DNA of 43,098 bases. It comes from Candidatus Enterococcus wittei (lineage in GTDB: Bacteria > Bacillota > Bacilli > Lactobacillales > Enterococcaceae). The notes under the pieces were generated by a model, which saw nothing but the letters and a program-made list of their open reading frames with translations, was not told the DNA's origin and did not search any database. This document shows, one piece after another, positions 35,743-43,098 of this stretch. The stretch covers positions 539,620 through 582,717 of the forward strand of contig NZ_NGMO01000003.1 in assembly GCF_002140175.1 (NCBI RefSeq), written 5' to 3'. Numbering within the stretch: the first letter of the stretch is position 1; the number at the start of each line of letters is the position of its first letter. Both the position numbers and the translations under genes were made by a program.

Positions 35743-35837
35743 GTTCATTTCTCCCCCATTTCCTTTCTTAGTTTACAACTTCCAAAAATAATTGGAAACA
35801 GGAAACATTTAGAAAGAGGACGAAACATCAAATACTT

Positions 35838-36515
35838 TCAATTTACTTGATGTTTGCGTCGATCTTTATAGATAACTACGACAAGTACTGTCAGAATCAG
35901 CACACTAGCGACTAACAAAAGAGCGGTTTTATGATTCCCATGAAACAGTGCTTCTCCTCCACAAGCATACAAAAGCGAAGAAGGAATTACTCCGATCAAA
36001 ATCGATAAGAGAATTTCCCTTATACGAAGATTTAATGTGATAGCCGCAAAGTTAATCAAAGATGAAGGAATGATCGGTACCATGTACCCAATCATCACAC
36101 CAATCTTTGGATGCCTCATATGACGAATCGCTTTAACCCAGCGATTTTCTTTTTTCGATTGATCAAATAAAGATAGATGTTGCATCAAAAAAATAGATAA
36201 GATATTCCCTAACGTATTCCCTAAGACATTGATCAACGTTCCCAAAAATGGTCCATAGCTCAAGCCAACGATTACCCCCACAACCGAAGTGGGTATTCCT
36301 GGAATCGCACACATGAGGCTAATCATAATGATCAAGATGACAGCTGCCGATAGACCATGGGAACGAATGCTGTCCATCAATTCTTGGCGACTGGCTTTAG
36401 GATCAAAAAACAAGTGAATATCCGGTTGATACTCTATATATAAGCGATAACCAACAAACAGCATCAAAAGAACGCCTATGATGATTAAAGCCCAACGAAT
36501 CTTTTTCTTTTCCAT
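35838..36515 (-). CDS. TVP38/TMEM64 (VTT, DedA-like) membrane protein
   Basis: A 225-residue protein with about six hydrophobic segments. The family core is visible: CAIPGIPTSVVGVIVGLSYGPFLGTLINVLGNTLG, then PKIGVMIGYMVPIIPSSLINFAAI. Relatives work in membrane lipid (undecaprenyl or phospholipid) translocation, but the precise role here is unknown. ATG 36515 follows AGGAGG with a short spacer; an upstream frame to 36548 has no support. It is followed on the minus strand by the MFS gene after about 95 bp. Confidence 0.85.
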   Translation of the reverse strand: MEKKKIRWALIIIGVLLMLFVGYRLYIEYQPDIHLFFDPKASRQELMDSIRSHGLSAAVILIIMISLMCAIPGIPTSVVGVIVGLSYGPFLGTLINVLGNTLGNILSIFLMQHLSLFDQSKKENRWVKAIRHMRHPKIGVMIGYMVPIIPSSLINFAAITLNLRIREILLSILIGVIPSSLLYACGGEALFHGNHKTALLLVASVLILTVLVVVIYKDRRKHQVN

Positions 36516-37108
36516 AGCTCCTCCTATTATGAAAGCTTTATCTGACATCAGTTTAAACTAATCAACTAAAAAGAACAAATGTGATACAACTTAAACTCTG
36601 TTCCTTCTACTACTTTATTAGAAAATTGATACGATCAAAAATTCCTTTTTTATAATCATAGATATTTAGTTGGCCTCGGATATCTCTTATCTATTCCCAC
36701 TCATTCACCAAATACAACAATCACTTTTCCTTTTTTACGAAGATAACACTAAGTTATTCTTATTGTCACTATCAGACTTTCGAAAAATTCAAAGAGAAAA
36801 GTTTGCAAAAATAATACATTTTTTCAACACAAAATACTCAATAGTAATCACTTGCTCCCAAAAGCAAAATATACTCATTAATGTCGCATATAAATATTCT
36901 ATGGTTTCAACTCATCAGAAAATATGAACCTTTCTAATAAATAAACTTACGCAAAAGAACAAATAAAAAAGTAGAGAGAAACTTTAGCATTTCTCTCTAC
37001 TTTTTTATTTTAACTCTACCTTCATTCACAAAGAGTATGAGTGGCACCCTTTTATTTAAACTTTTACTAATTGAATTGATTCAATTTTCTACTCTATTTC
37101 GTAAAGAA
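36516..37108. other. Intergenic region with an unassigned short frame
   Basis: About 590 bp. A plus-strand frame 36670-36927 (85 codons, TTG start after an in-frame stop, no ribosome binding site) reads a hydrophobic and basic peptide that I do not recognise; it may be a gene fragment. The start of the duplicated segment (36655) and a bidirectional terminator (36968-37008) also lie here. Confidence 0.4.
36968..37008. terminator. Bidirectional terminator after the surface-protein locus
   Basis: Stem AAAAGTAGAGAGAAA/TTTCTCTCTACTTTT with loop CTTTAGCA, flanked by A-run and T-run. On the minus strand it ends the transcript of the surface genes. Confidence 0.88.
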
Positions 37109-37456
37109 TCATTGATTCTGTGCCATTTCTCTTCTTTGTCGATAAAGCTTAGTCAGTGCTAGGAGGGAAAGGAGGCTACCTAAAGCAATCAATAGTAAGC
37201 TTCTCCCCTCTCCCGTTTTAGGAAAATTTGGTTGAGTAGGCTTTGCGCTATTCACTGGTGTTTTTTTTGGTGGCGATAGCTCCTCTGCAGGAGGTCTTTC
37301 ACTCTCACCTGAAGTACCAATGTAACCAGTAGCGGAAATCTCCATCTCTGTTCCATGTTCACTCCCATTAATCGTTGCAGCATAACTAATTACAGGAGAA
37401 AACAAACCTAACATCAGTAACCCCACCAAAGCTAGGGATAACGTTTTTTCCTTCAT
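37109..37456 (-). CDS. Short sortase-anchored surface protein (FPKTG signal)
   Basis: A 115-residue protein: signal peptide 1-27 (cleavage near SYA-A), a short Pro/Glu-rich exposed part (28-77), a sorting signal FPKTGE at 78-83, a hydrophobic span 86-103 and a basic tail YRQRRE. Such mini LPXTG-type proteins occur in enterococcal WxL-type surface clusters. The exposed part is only about 50 residues, so it may be an anchor or spacer for the larger secreted proteins encoded next to it. ATG 37456 follows GGAG. It is the last gene of the cluster, 13 bp after the preceding one. Confidence 0.82.
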   Translation of the reverse strand: MKEKTLSLALVGLLMLGLFSPVISYAATINGSEHGTEMEISATGYIGTSGESERPPAEELSPPKKTPVNSAKPTQPNFPKTGEGRSLLLIALGSLLSLLALTKLYRQRREMAQNQ

Positions 37457-37469
37457 AGATATTCTCCTA

Positions 37470-38141
37470 TTATGGTAGTTCTGGCCCTGTATTCGTGCGA
37501 TTTTGTGCTTCGAAATGAAGTCCTAATTTAAAGTCGACTGTTTGTGAAGTATCTTTATCTGTAGGATCAAATTTTGTTGTATCTGTTTTACCAACAACTT
37601 GTAAAGCAACGGAAGTTGGTCCTGTAAAATCAGTTCCTGTCGCATTTGGACTTGCTAGTGTTGTCAAAGCGGTTGGGGAGATGGTTTGTTCTTGTCCACC
37701 AACAATCAAATCTAAGATTTTTGTTCCTGACTGGTTCAATGATAGTGTATCCACTACCCCACTTGGATTGTTGACATTTTTTAATTCTTTCACTTCAATT
37801 TTTACTGGACGTCCAGAGTGATTGGTGATTGAATGGTCAGCAGAAACAATATCTTCATGATCAGAATTTTCAGTAGAGTGGAAAACAAAATTCGTTGGTA
37901 CACTGACATTAATCCACTGGTCTGGATCTACAACGCTCCCATCCGGGTCAGTATTGTCCACTGCACCAATTGAACCTTTGAATTGCCAATCCCAGTCAGT
38001 AACAATCGGATCGGTGCTGTTATCAATCGTGGTTGTTCCTACATTATCCACTGCATCCGCAAATACTTCGCTTACTCCAATCAATGATCCTGATACTAGT
38101 ACTGCTCCACAAAGTAAATTTGCTAGAATATTTTTTTTCAT
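37470..38141 (-). CDS. Secreted beta-domain surface protein, WxL-locus type
   Basis: A 223-residue protein with a signal peptide (cleavage near VFA-DA, residue ~29). The mature part is Asp/Thr/Val-rich: DWDWQFKGSIGAVD, then QWINVSVPTNFVFHS, SITNHSGRPVKIEV and the terminal VDFKLGLHFEAQN. The segments WINVSVPT and LHFEAQN recur as WIHVKLPT and LHFEAGN in the C-terminus of the 720-residue protein, so both share a domain. It lies in a WxL-like locus, though I do not see the two canonical WxL motifs. ATG 38141 is preferred over TTG 38144. Function unknown; likely a wall-associated component. Confidence 0.78.
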   Translation of the reverse strand: MKKNILANLLCGAVLVSGSLIGVSEVFADAVDNVGTTTIDNSTDPIVTDWDWQFKGSIGAVDNTDPDGSVVDPDQWINVSVPTNFVFHSTENSDHEDIVSADHSITNHSGRPVKIEVKELKNVNNPSGVVDTLSLNQSGTKILDLIVGGQEQTISPTALTTLASPNATGTDFTGPTSVALQVVGKTDTTKFDPTDKDTSQTVDFKLGLHFEAQNRTNTGPELP

Positions 38142-38223
38142 CAATATATTTCTCCTTTTTATTTTGCATTATTTTTTATGAACACTATATATGTAAATCC
38201 CTTTTTTTGGGAGATTACCACTT

Positions 38224-38751
38224 TTAACTGTGAACTGTAATATCTACACCCACACTGGTCTCACCGACCTTTTTCTTTGCTTCTAAATCGTAAAACTCTA
38301 GTTTGACATTTCCCTTATAAGCCCCTGGATCCAATGCTTTATCTAATGATACATTTGCGATTTCTTGTCCCGGAAGAATCATACCGGACTTCATCAATTC
38401 TTCTCCAGTATCCGCATTTAACAAAATTGCTTGTTGACCGGTGGTATTCGTGGGCAAATTTTGTACACGTATAGTAGCTGTTGTTCCATCAGCCTCAACT
38501 TCGACACTCGGATATACATTGATCGTCACGCTACTTGCATCCGCTAATTCATCCATGTACTTTTTCAACTCATCATCTTTCATATCTTTTGCTAATCTCC
38601 CATCAGGAAAGGAAGCAGATACAATTGCTACTGGCTTTGAGGACAGGTGATACCAAACCCCACCAGCCACTGCCAAAAGCATGGCAAAAAAGAGTAGTAG
38701 TAAGAGTCTTTTTTTCTTTTGTTCATCTTGTTTTGTAATATGTTCGTTCAT
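38224..38751 (-). CDS. Membrane-anchored protein of the surface locus
   Basis: A 175-residue protein with a charged cytoplasmic start (EQKKKR), one membrane span at about 15-35 and an external part ending in beta-rich sequence: VTINVYPSVEVEADGTTATIRVQNLPTN, LLNADTGEEL and GAYKGNVKLEFYDLEAKKKVGETSVGVDITV. This looks like an Ig-like fold. Similar small membrane proteins accompany secreted surface proteins in Gram-positive loci. I do not recognise a named family. It sits about 80 bp before the secreted protein gene on the same strand. Confidence 0.78.
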   Translation of the reverse strand: MNEHITKQDEQKKKRLLLLLFFAMLLAVAGGVWYHLSSKPVAIVSASFPDGRLAKDMKDDELKKYMDELADASSVTINVYPSVEVEADGTTATIRVQNLPTNTTGQQAILLNADTGEELMKSGMILPGQEIANVSLDKALDPGAYKGNVKLEFYDLEAKKKVGETSVGVDITVHS

Positions 38752-38951
38752 AACTGAAATGTTTCCTTTCTGTGTATGGTATCTCTTGGAACTCCTGCAT
38801 ATCTCAAAATGTGACCCTTGTCCAGAGTCGCTAATACTTGATGATAGTCAAGTTTCGTTTTTACCCTTTTTATCATCATACTAAATTGTTTAACGTTCTA
38901 TTTGTAAAATCATGAGCTGTGATTTCAGTATATAGACTGTTTGGTAAATGC

Positions 38952-41114
38952 CTATTCGCCCTCTTTGACAGGTGTTGTTCCACCCCCACCCGTATCATTT
39001 CCTGCTTCAAAATGCAAGGTCAATTGTACGGTAACTTCTTTTGCCGTTTGCTCTTTTGTTGGGACATCACCAAAGTAAGCCCCTCCTAGGGAAACCGTTC
39101 GTGCTTCTTTTGGGTCAAATAGAATGCTTTCATCTATACCACCTCCATTATTATGCAGGTAAATGGGGGTGTCTCCTTTATCAAGATTCAACTTCAAATG
39201 CATCGCTTCCTCCCCAAGATTTGGCGTTACATTAGGAGATAAGAAATCGATATTATGGACATTTAACACTGAAGAAAAATCATTATCTACATTGAAACTG
39301 ACATTCAAGGAACGTTCAGATAGATTTTCAATCGTTTGAGTGTTGCTCTTGATGTTTTCATCGGTGGTTTTTTTGAGTGCATTGTCTACCGAGAAAAACA
39401 TTTTTGTTGGAAGTTTTACGTGAATCCATTCTTTATTAGACGGTTGCTCTACAGACACACCATCTAGATTGACGTAAAGTGAACCGGCTGATGCTCGATC
39501 AATATCAACAAAACTAGCGAAATAAGATACATATGCACGTTTAACGCTAATCCCCGCAATGTACTCAAAGCTTCGCCCTGGTGTGCGTAACAAAATATAC
39601 TCAGAATCTAAATTTCCTTGCTCATTTTTGATATTGGCAAGATATTTATATTGAAAAGCATTATTGTCTCGATAATATTGTCCTAGTGTACCCTCTACCC
39701 AGTCATCACCATTGGCTTGACCCAAATTTGGTATATCTTGAACACTTAATGCAAAGGCTTGACGGTCATTAAGTGTTCCATTTGTTAACACTTTGGTCGA
39801 CCAATCTTTTCCTACACTTGTTTTAGCTGCATAAATAATCCCACTTGACCATCTGTCATAAGTAGTAAAAAACCAGTAATCATAACCAGTACCACCAACC
39901 AAGTAATCGTTTTGTAAAACTTCTTCAAGAGTTGGGGTCTTAACTTCTACAGGAAGGACATAATCTTCAGCATCTGTACCAGCTACTTTTGTTTGATACC
40001 AATTATCTATCATTTTTTTTAAGTTGCTTGTATTGTAACCATCATCATCTTTATCGTTTTTATAAAAGGTTGTACGCTCTGAGGGTTCTACGAATGCTCC
40101 TATGCCTGCATGTTTTAAACTACTTACTAATAAATTATCATTTTCGTCTTTTTTGATAACCATCATATCTTCAACTAGAAAACCACGTATCACATCATAT
40201 GGCTGAATATCACTTATTTTTTCCACGCGTGTCCAATTTTCTTCATTGGTGGTTACATTGCTATCTTGACTATCAGGAATCCGAAATATTTGAATAGGTT
40301 GGATCCGAAATTCCTTACTTGTTACTTTGACTTCTTTATACCCATCTCCTGCTGGAATCTCCACTACTAACTTAGCAAGAATATCTGAATCTTTGATATC
40401 TAAATTGTCTAACTCCTCTTGTTTGATTTCGGAACCATCATTGGTGTGAACCAAACGGTAAATAGCCTTTTCTGATAGAACTTCATCTGTACTCTTGCTT
40501 GTCTTATCTTCAAAACGTACTAGTTTTTGTAGTGATTTTTGAGATGAGATATCTGCAGTTCTTGGGATATCTCTTGGCTGTGTTACGAAAATTAAATTTC
40601 GTTCTTTAAGCGGTATCTTCTCTTCATTAGCAGATGTATCTTCTTCCTCTGTTTGTTCTTGAGTACTTTCTATTGTCTCACTTTCATCTGTTAATATGTC
40701 GGTCTCTGTTTCTGAAGTACTATCTTCTGTTTTACTTTCATCTGTTAATATATCGGTCTTTGTTTCTGAAGTACTATCTTCTGTTGCACTACCTTCTGTT
40801 GATATGTCGGTCTCTGTTTCTAAAGTGGTATCTTCTGTTGTACCTTCATCTGTTGGCATGTTGTTGTCCGATTCTAGCGTGTTATCTTCAATTTCTTCTG
40901 AGTCACTAGAAAAAGCATCTTCGATTGGCGTTGCTTCATCATTTCCTGAAGAAGGAGCATCATTTTCGATTACTAAAGAATTATCATCGACTTCTTTTGT
41001 ATTTTCTGCAAACACGCCTAAAGTAGGATTAAGAGAATGTAATACCAAAATACTAAGTATTATCAACGGTGTCATCTTTTTAAAAATTTTTCTTTTTTTA
41101 TTTGGATAATTCAT
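38952..41114 (-). CDS. Large secreted surface protein with acidic repeats
   Basis: A 720-residue protein: signal peptide to about residue 36 (FA-EN), then an acidic Ser/Thr/Asp/Glu-rich region (about 40-165) with repeated units like ETDILTDES. Residues about 195-300 form a beta-type region. Residues about 340-580 (YNTSNLKKMIDNWYQTKV, YILLRTPGR, VDIDRASAGSLYVNLDGV) resemble the DUF6273 fold by memory of its pattern. The C-terminal ~130 residues (WIHVKLPTKMFFSVD to LTLHFEAGN) match the small secreted protein encoded downstream. No sortase signal, so retention must rely on that domain or partners. ATG 41114 has only a weak AAGGTG-type site. It is the first gene of the cluster seen here. Confidence 0.82.
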   Translation of the reverse strand: MNYPNKKRKIFKKMTPLIILSILVLHSLNPTLGVFAENTKEVDDNSLVIENDAPSSGNDEATPIEDAFSSDSEEIEDNTLESDNNMPTDEGTTEDTTLETETDISTEGSATEDSTSETKTDILTDESKTEDSTSETETDILTDESETIESTQEQTEEEDTSANEEKIPLKERNLIFVTQPRDIPRTADISSQKSLQKLVRFEDKTSKSTDEVLSEKAIYRLVHTNDGSEIKQEELDNLDIKDSDILAKLVVEIPAGDGYKEVKVTSKEFRIQPIQIFRIPDSQDSNVTTNEENWTRVEKISDIQPYDVIRGFLVEDMMVIKKDENDNLLVSSLKHAGIGAFVEPSERTTFYKNDKDDDGYNTSNLKKMIDNWYQTKVAGTDAEDYVLPVEVKTPTLEEVLQNDYLVGGTGYDYWFFTTYDRWSSGIIYAAKTSVGKDWSTKVLTNGTLNDRQAFALSVQDIPNLGQANGDDWVEGTLGQYYRDNNAFQYKYLANIKNEQGNLDSEYILLRTPGRSFEYIAGISVKRAYVSYFASFVDIDRASAGSLYVNLDGVSVEQPSNKEWIHVKLPTKMFFSVDNALKKTTDENIKSNTQTIENLSERSLNVSFNVDNDFSSVLNVHNIDFLSPNVTPNLGEEAMHLKLNLDKGDTPIYLHNNGGGIDESILFDPKEARTVSLGGAYFGDVPTKEQTAKEVTVQLTLHFEAGNDTGGGGTTPVKEGE
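40660..40860 (-). repeat. In-frame acidic repeats
   Basis: Repeated DNA units encode DSTSETxTDILTDESxTE-type stretches. The near-identical units suit length variation by slippage and probably form an extended wall-spanning stalk. Confidence 0.8.
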
Positions 41115-41214
41115 CTTTTGTCACACCTTACTTTTATGTATATAATTTTTACAGTAAAAAATAGCATTACTACAGTCATACATTCATAATAAAGGTGAAC
41201 TCCCAAAAAAAGTC

Positions 41215-41233
41215 AGATGTGTATAAGAGACAG
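41215..41233 (+). other. Exact 19-bp Nextera mosaic end (adaptor)
   Basis: AGATGTGTATAAGAGACAG is the complete Tn5/Nextera transposon mosaic end. Upstream is the natural region before the 720-residue gene; directly downstream the sequence jumps to a copy of 36655 onwards. It is library adaptor that was assembled into the contig. Confidence 0.97.
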
Positions 41234-41546
41234 ATCATAGATATTTAGTTGGCCTCGGATATCTCTTATCTATTCCCACTCATTCACCAAATACAACAAT
41301 CACTTTTCCTTTTTTACGAAGATAACACTAAGTTATTCTTATTGTCACTATCAGACTTTCGAAAAATTCAAAGAGAAAAGTTTGCAAAAATAATACATTT
41401 TTTCAACACAAAATACTCAATAGTAATCACTTGCTCCCAAAAGCAAAATATACTCATTAATGTCGCATATAAATATTCTATGGTTTCAACTCATCAGAAA
41501 ATATGAACCTTTCTAATAAATAAACTTACGCAAAAGAACAAATAAA

Positions 41547-41587
41547 AAAGTAGAGAGAAACTTTAGCATTTCTCTCTACTTTTTTAT
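41547..41587. terminator. Copy of the bidirectional terminator in the chimeric segment
   Basis: Same stem and loop as 36968-37008, offset by 4579. Confidence 0.6.
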
Positions 41588-41687
41588 TTTAACTCTACCT
41601 TCATTCACAAAGAGTATGAGTGGCACCCTTTTATTTAAACTTTTACTAATTGAATTGATTCAATTTTCTACTCTATTTCGTAAAGAA

Positions 41688-42035
41688 TCATTGATTCTGT
41701 GCCATTTCTCTTCTTTGTCGATAAAGCTTAGTCAGTGCTAGGAGGGAAAGGAGGCTACCTAAAGCAATCAATAGTAAGCTTCTCCCCTCTCCCGTTTTAG
41801 GAAAATTTGGTTGAGTAGGCTTTGCGCTATTCACTGGTGTTTTTTTTGGTGGCGATAGCTCCTCTGCAGGAGGTCTTTCACTCTCACCTGAAGTACCAAT
41901 GTAACCAGTAGCGGAAATCTCCATCTCTGTTCCATGTTCACTCCCATTAATCGTTGCAGCATAACTAATTACAGGAGAAAACAAACCTAACATCAGTAAC
42001 CCCACCAAAGCTAGGGATAACGTTTTTTCCTTCAT
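41688..42035 (-). CDS. Copy of the FPKTG surface protein (probable artefact)
   Basis: Identical 115-residue frame to 37109-37456, including signal peptide and FPKTGE. It lies in the segment joined by adaptor, so it is not independent evidence of a second gene. Confidence 0.6.
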   Translation of the reverse strand: MKEKTLSLALVGLLMLGLFSPVISYAATINGSEHGTEMEISATGYIGTSGESERPPAEELSPPKKTPVNSAKPTQPNFPKTGEGRSLLLIALGSLLSLLALTKLYRQRREMAQNQ

Positions 42036-42048
42036 AGATATTCTCCTA

Positions 42049-42720
42049 TTATGGTAGTTCTGGCCCTGTATTCGTGCGATTTTGTGCTTCGAAATGAAGT
42101 CCTAATTTAAAGTCGACTGTTTGTGAAGTATCTTTATCTGTAGGATCAAATTTTGTTGTATCTGTTTTACCAACAACTTGTAAAGCAACGGAAGTTGGTC
42201 CTGTAAAATCAGTTCCTGTCGCATTTGGACTTGCTAGTGTTGTCAAAGCGGTTGGGGAGATGGTTTGTTCTTGTCCACCAACAATCAAATCTAAGATTTT
42301 TGTTCCTGACTGGTTCAATGATAGTGTATCCACTACCCCACTTGGATTGTTGACATTTTTTAATTCTTTCACTTCAATTTTTACTGGACGTCCAGAGTGA
42401 TTGGTGATTGAATGGTCAGCAGAAACAATATCTTCATGATCAGAATTTTCAGTAGAGTGGAAAACAAAATTCGTTGGTACACTGACATTAATCCACTGGT
42501 CTGGATCTACAACGCTCCCATCCGGGTCAGTATTGTCCACTGCACCAATTGAACCTTTGAATTGCCAATCCCAGTCAGTAACAATCGGATCGGTGCTGTT
42601 ATCAATCGTGGTTGTTCCTACATTATCCACTGCATCCGCAAATACTTCGCTTACTCCAATCAATGATCCTGATACTAGTACTGCTCCACAAAGTAAATTT
42701 GCTAGAATATTTTTTTTCAT
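42049..42720 (-). CDS. Copy of the secreted beta-domain protein (probable artefact)
   Basis: Identical to 37470-38141, in the chimeric segment. Confidence 0.6.
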   Translation of the reverse strand: MKKNILANLLCGAVLVSGSLIGVSEVFADAVDNVGTTTIDNSTDPIVTDWDWQFKGSIGAVDNTDPDGSVVDPDQWINVSVPTNFVFHSTENSDHEDIVSADHSITNHSGRPVKIEVKELKNVNNPSGVVDTLSLNQSGTKILDLIVGGQEQTISPTALTTLASPNATGTDFTGPTSVALQVVGKTDTTKFDPTDKDTSQTVDFKLGLHFEAQNRTNTGPELP

Positions 42721-42802
42721 CAATATATTTCTCCTTTTTATTTTGCATTATTTTTTATGAACACTATATATGTAAATCCCTTTTTTTGGGAGATTACCAC
42801 TT

Positions 42803-43098
42803 TTAACTGTGAACTGTAATATCTACACCCACACTGGTCTCACCGACCTTTTTCTTTGCTTCTAAATCGTAAAACTCTAGTTTGACATTTCCCTTATAAG
42901 CCCCTGGATCCAATGCTTTATCTAATGATACATTTGCGATTTCTTGTCCCGGAAGAATCATACCGGACTTCATCAATTCTTCTCCAGTATCCGCATTTAA
43001 CAAAATTGCTTGTTGACCGGTGGTATTCGTGGGCAAATTTTGTACACGTATAGTAGCTGTTGTTCCATCAGCCTCAACTTCGACACTCGGATATACAT
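42803..43098 (-). CDS. Partial copy of the membrane-anchored protein (probable artefact, cut by window end)
   Basis: Identical to the C-terminal part of 38224-38751. The frame is open to the window end, so the N-terminus is absent only because the contig stops. Confidence 0.6.
   Translation of the reverse strand, partial: VYPSVEVEADGTTATIRVQNLPTNTTGQQAILLNADTGEELMKSGMILPGQEIANVSLDKALDPGAYKGNVKLEFYDLEAKKKVGETSVGVDITVHS

Larger units (their letters stand above)
36655..38519. repeat. Segment present twice (native copy)
   Basis: An exact 1865-bp match to 41234-43098 with a constant offset of 4579. This copy is continuous with its flanks and is the native one. Confidence 0.95.
41234..43098. repeat. 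Second exact copy of 36655-38519 after the adaptor (assembly chimera)
   Basis: Base-for-base identical to 36655-38519 over the parts I compared, starting at the first base after the adaptor and running to the window end. Genes inside are duplicates in the file only. The true sequence beyond 41214 is not shown in this window. Confidence 0.92.

Noticed and set aside
40660-40860. CRISPR-like array
   Set aside because: The repeats are in frame, encode an acidic stalk and have no regular spacers. No CRISPR array or cas gene is seen anywhere in the window.
40634-41109. Long plus-strand frames opposite the 720-residue gene
   Set aside because: They mirror the acidic repeats and have no ribosome binding sites.
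36655-43098. Genuine tandem duplication of the surface-protein genes
   Set aside because: The junction is a complete 19-bp Nextera mosaic end and the copies are identical, so this is an assembly chimera.

Overview
The window looks like one draft-assembly contig from a low-GC Gram-positive bacterium, most probably an Enterococcus (inference). Supporting content includes a BusR-controlled OpuA osmolyte transporter, class Ib nrdHEF with NrdR boxes, a GH25 lysozyme, a mannose-family PTS with glycosaminoglycan enzymes, and a surface-protein locus with an FPKTG sortase signal. Both ends carry Illumina Nextera transposon mosaic-end sequence. At the left, a 243-bp arm (1-243) is a fold-back copy of 652-894. 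At the right, an exact 19-bp mosaic end (41215-41233) is followed by an exact second copy of 36655-38519. Both end structures are best read as assembly artefacts, so gene copies after 41234 should not be counted as real duplicates.

Layout. 889-4649: glycine betaine ABC transporter (opuAA, opuABC) and the repressor BusR, with a bipartite BusR operator over the promoter. 4916-5731: secreted GH25 muramidase. 6554-10276: NrdR boxes, nrdH, a structured spacer with no nrdI, nrdE and nrdF. 10343-11443: alanine dehydrogenase. 11980-21905: a glycosaminoglycan and glycan foraging locus. On the minus strand it has PTS EIIAB, EIIC, EIID and a secreted PL8 hyaluronate lyase; on the plus strand a GntR/UTRA regulator, a GH88 unsaturated glucuronyl hydrolase and a GH35 beta-galactosidase. 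Copies of the palindrome TAACATGTTA sit at the divergent promoters, which suggests a single regulon: the lyase cuts polymer outside, the PTS imports disaccharide, and GH88/GH35 split it inside.

21931-31293 is an accessory block: a truncated ISL3 transposase, a giant ~2254-residue toxin-like protein with a C-terminal HEGSH metallopeptidase motif, an IS3-type remnant, and a decayed paralogue of the giant protein's C-terminus with several in-frame stops. This is the most novel part of the window.

31387-36515 returns to housekeeping genes on the minus strand: an AI-2E-family permease, an MgtC-like protein, nagB, an MFS transporter and a TVP38/DedA-like membrane protein. 37109-41114 encodes a surface locus of four proteins: a short FPKTG-anchored protein, a secreted beta-domain protein, a membrane-anchored protein and a 720-residue surface protein whose C-terminal domain resembles the small secreted protein.
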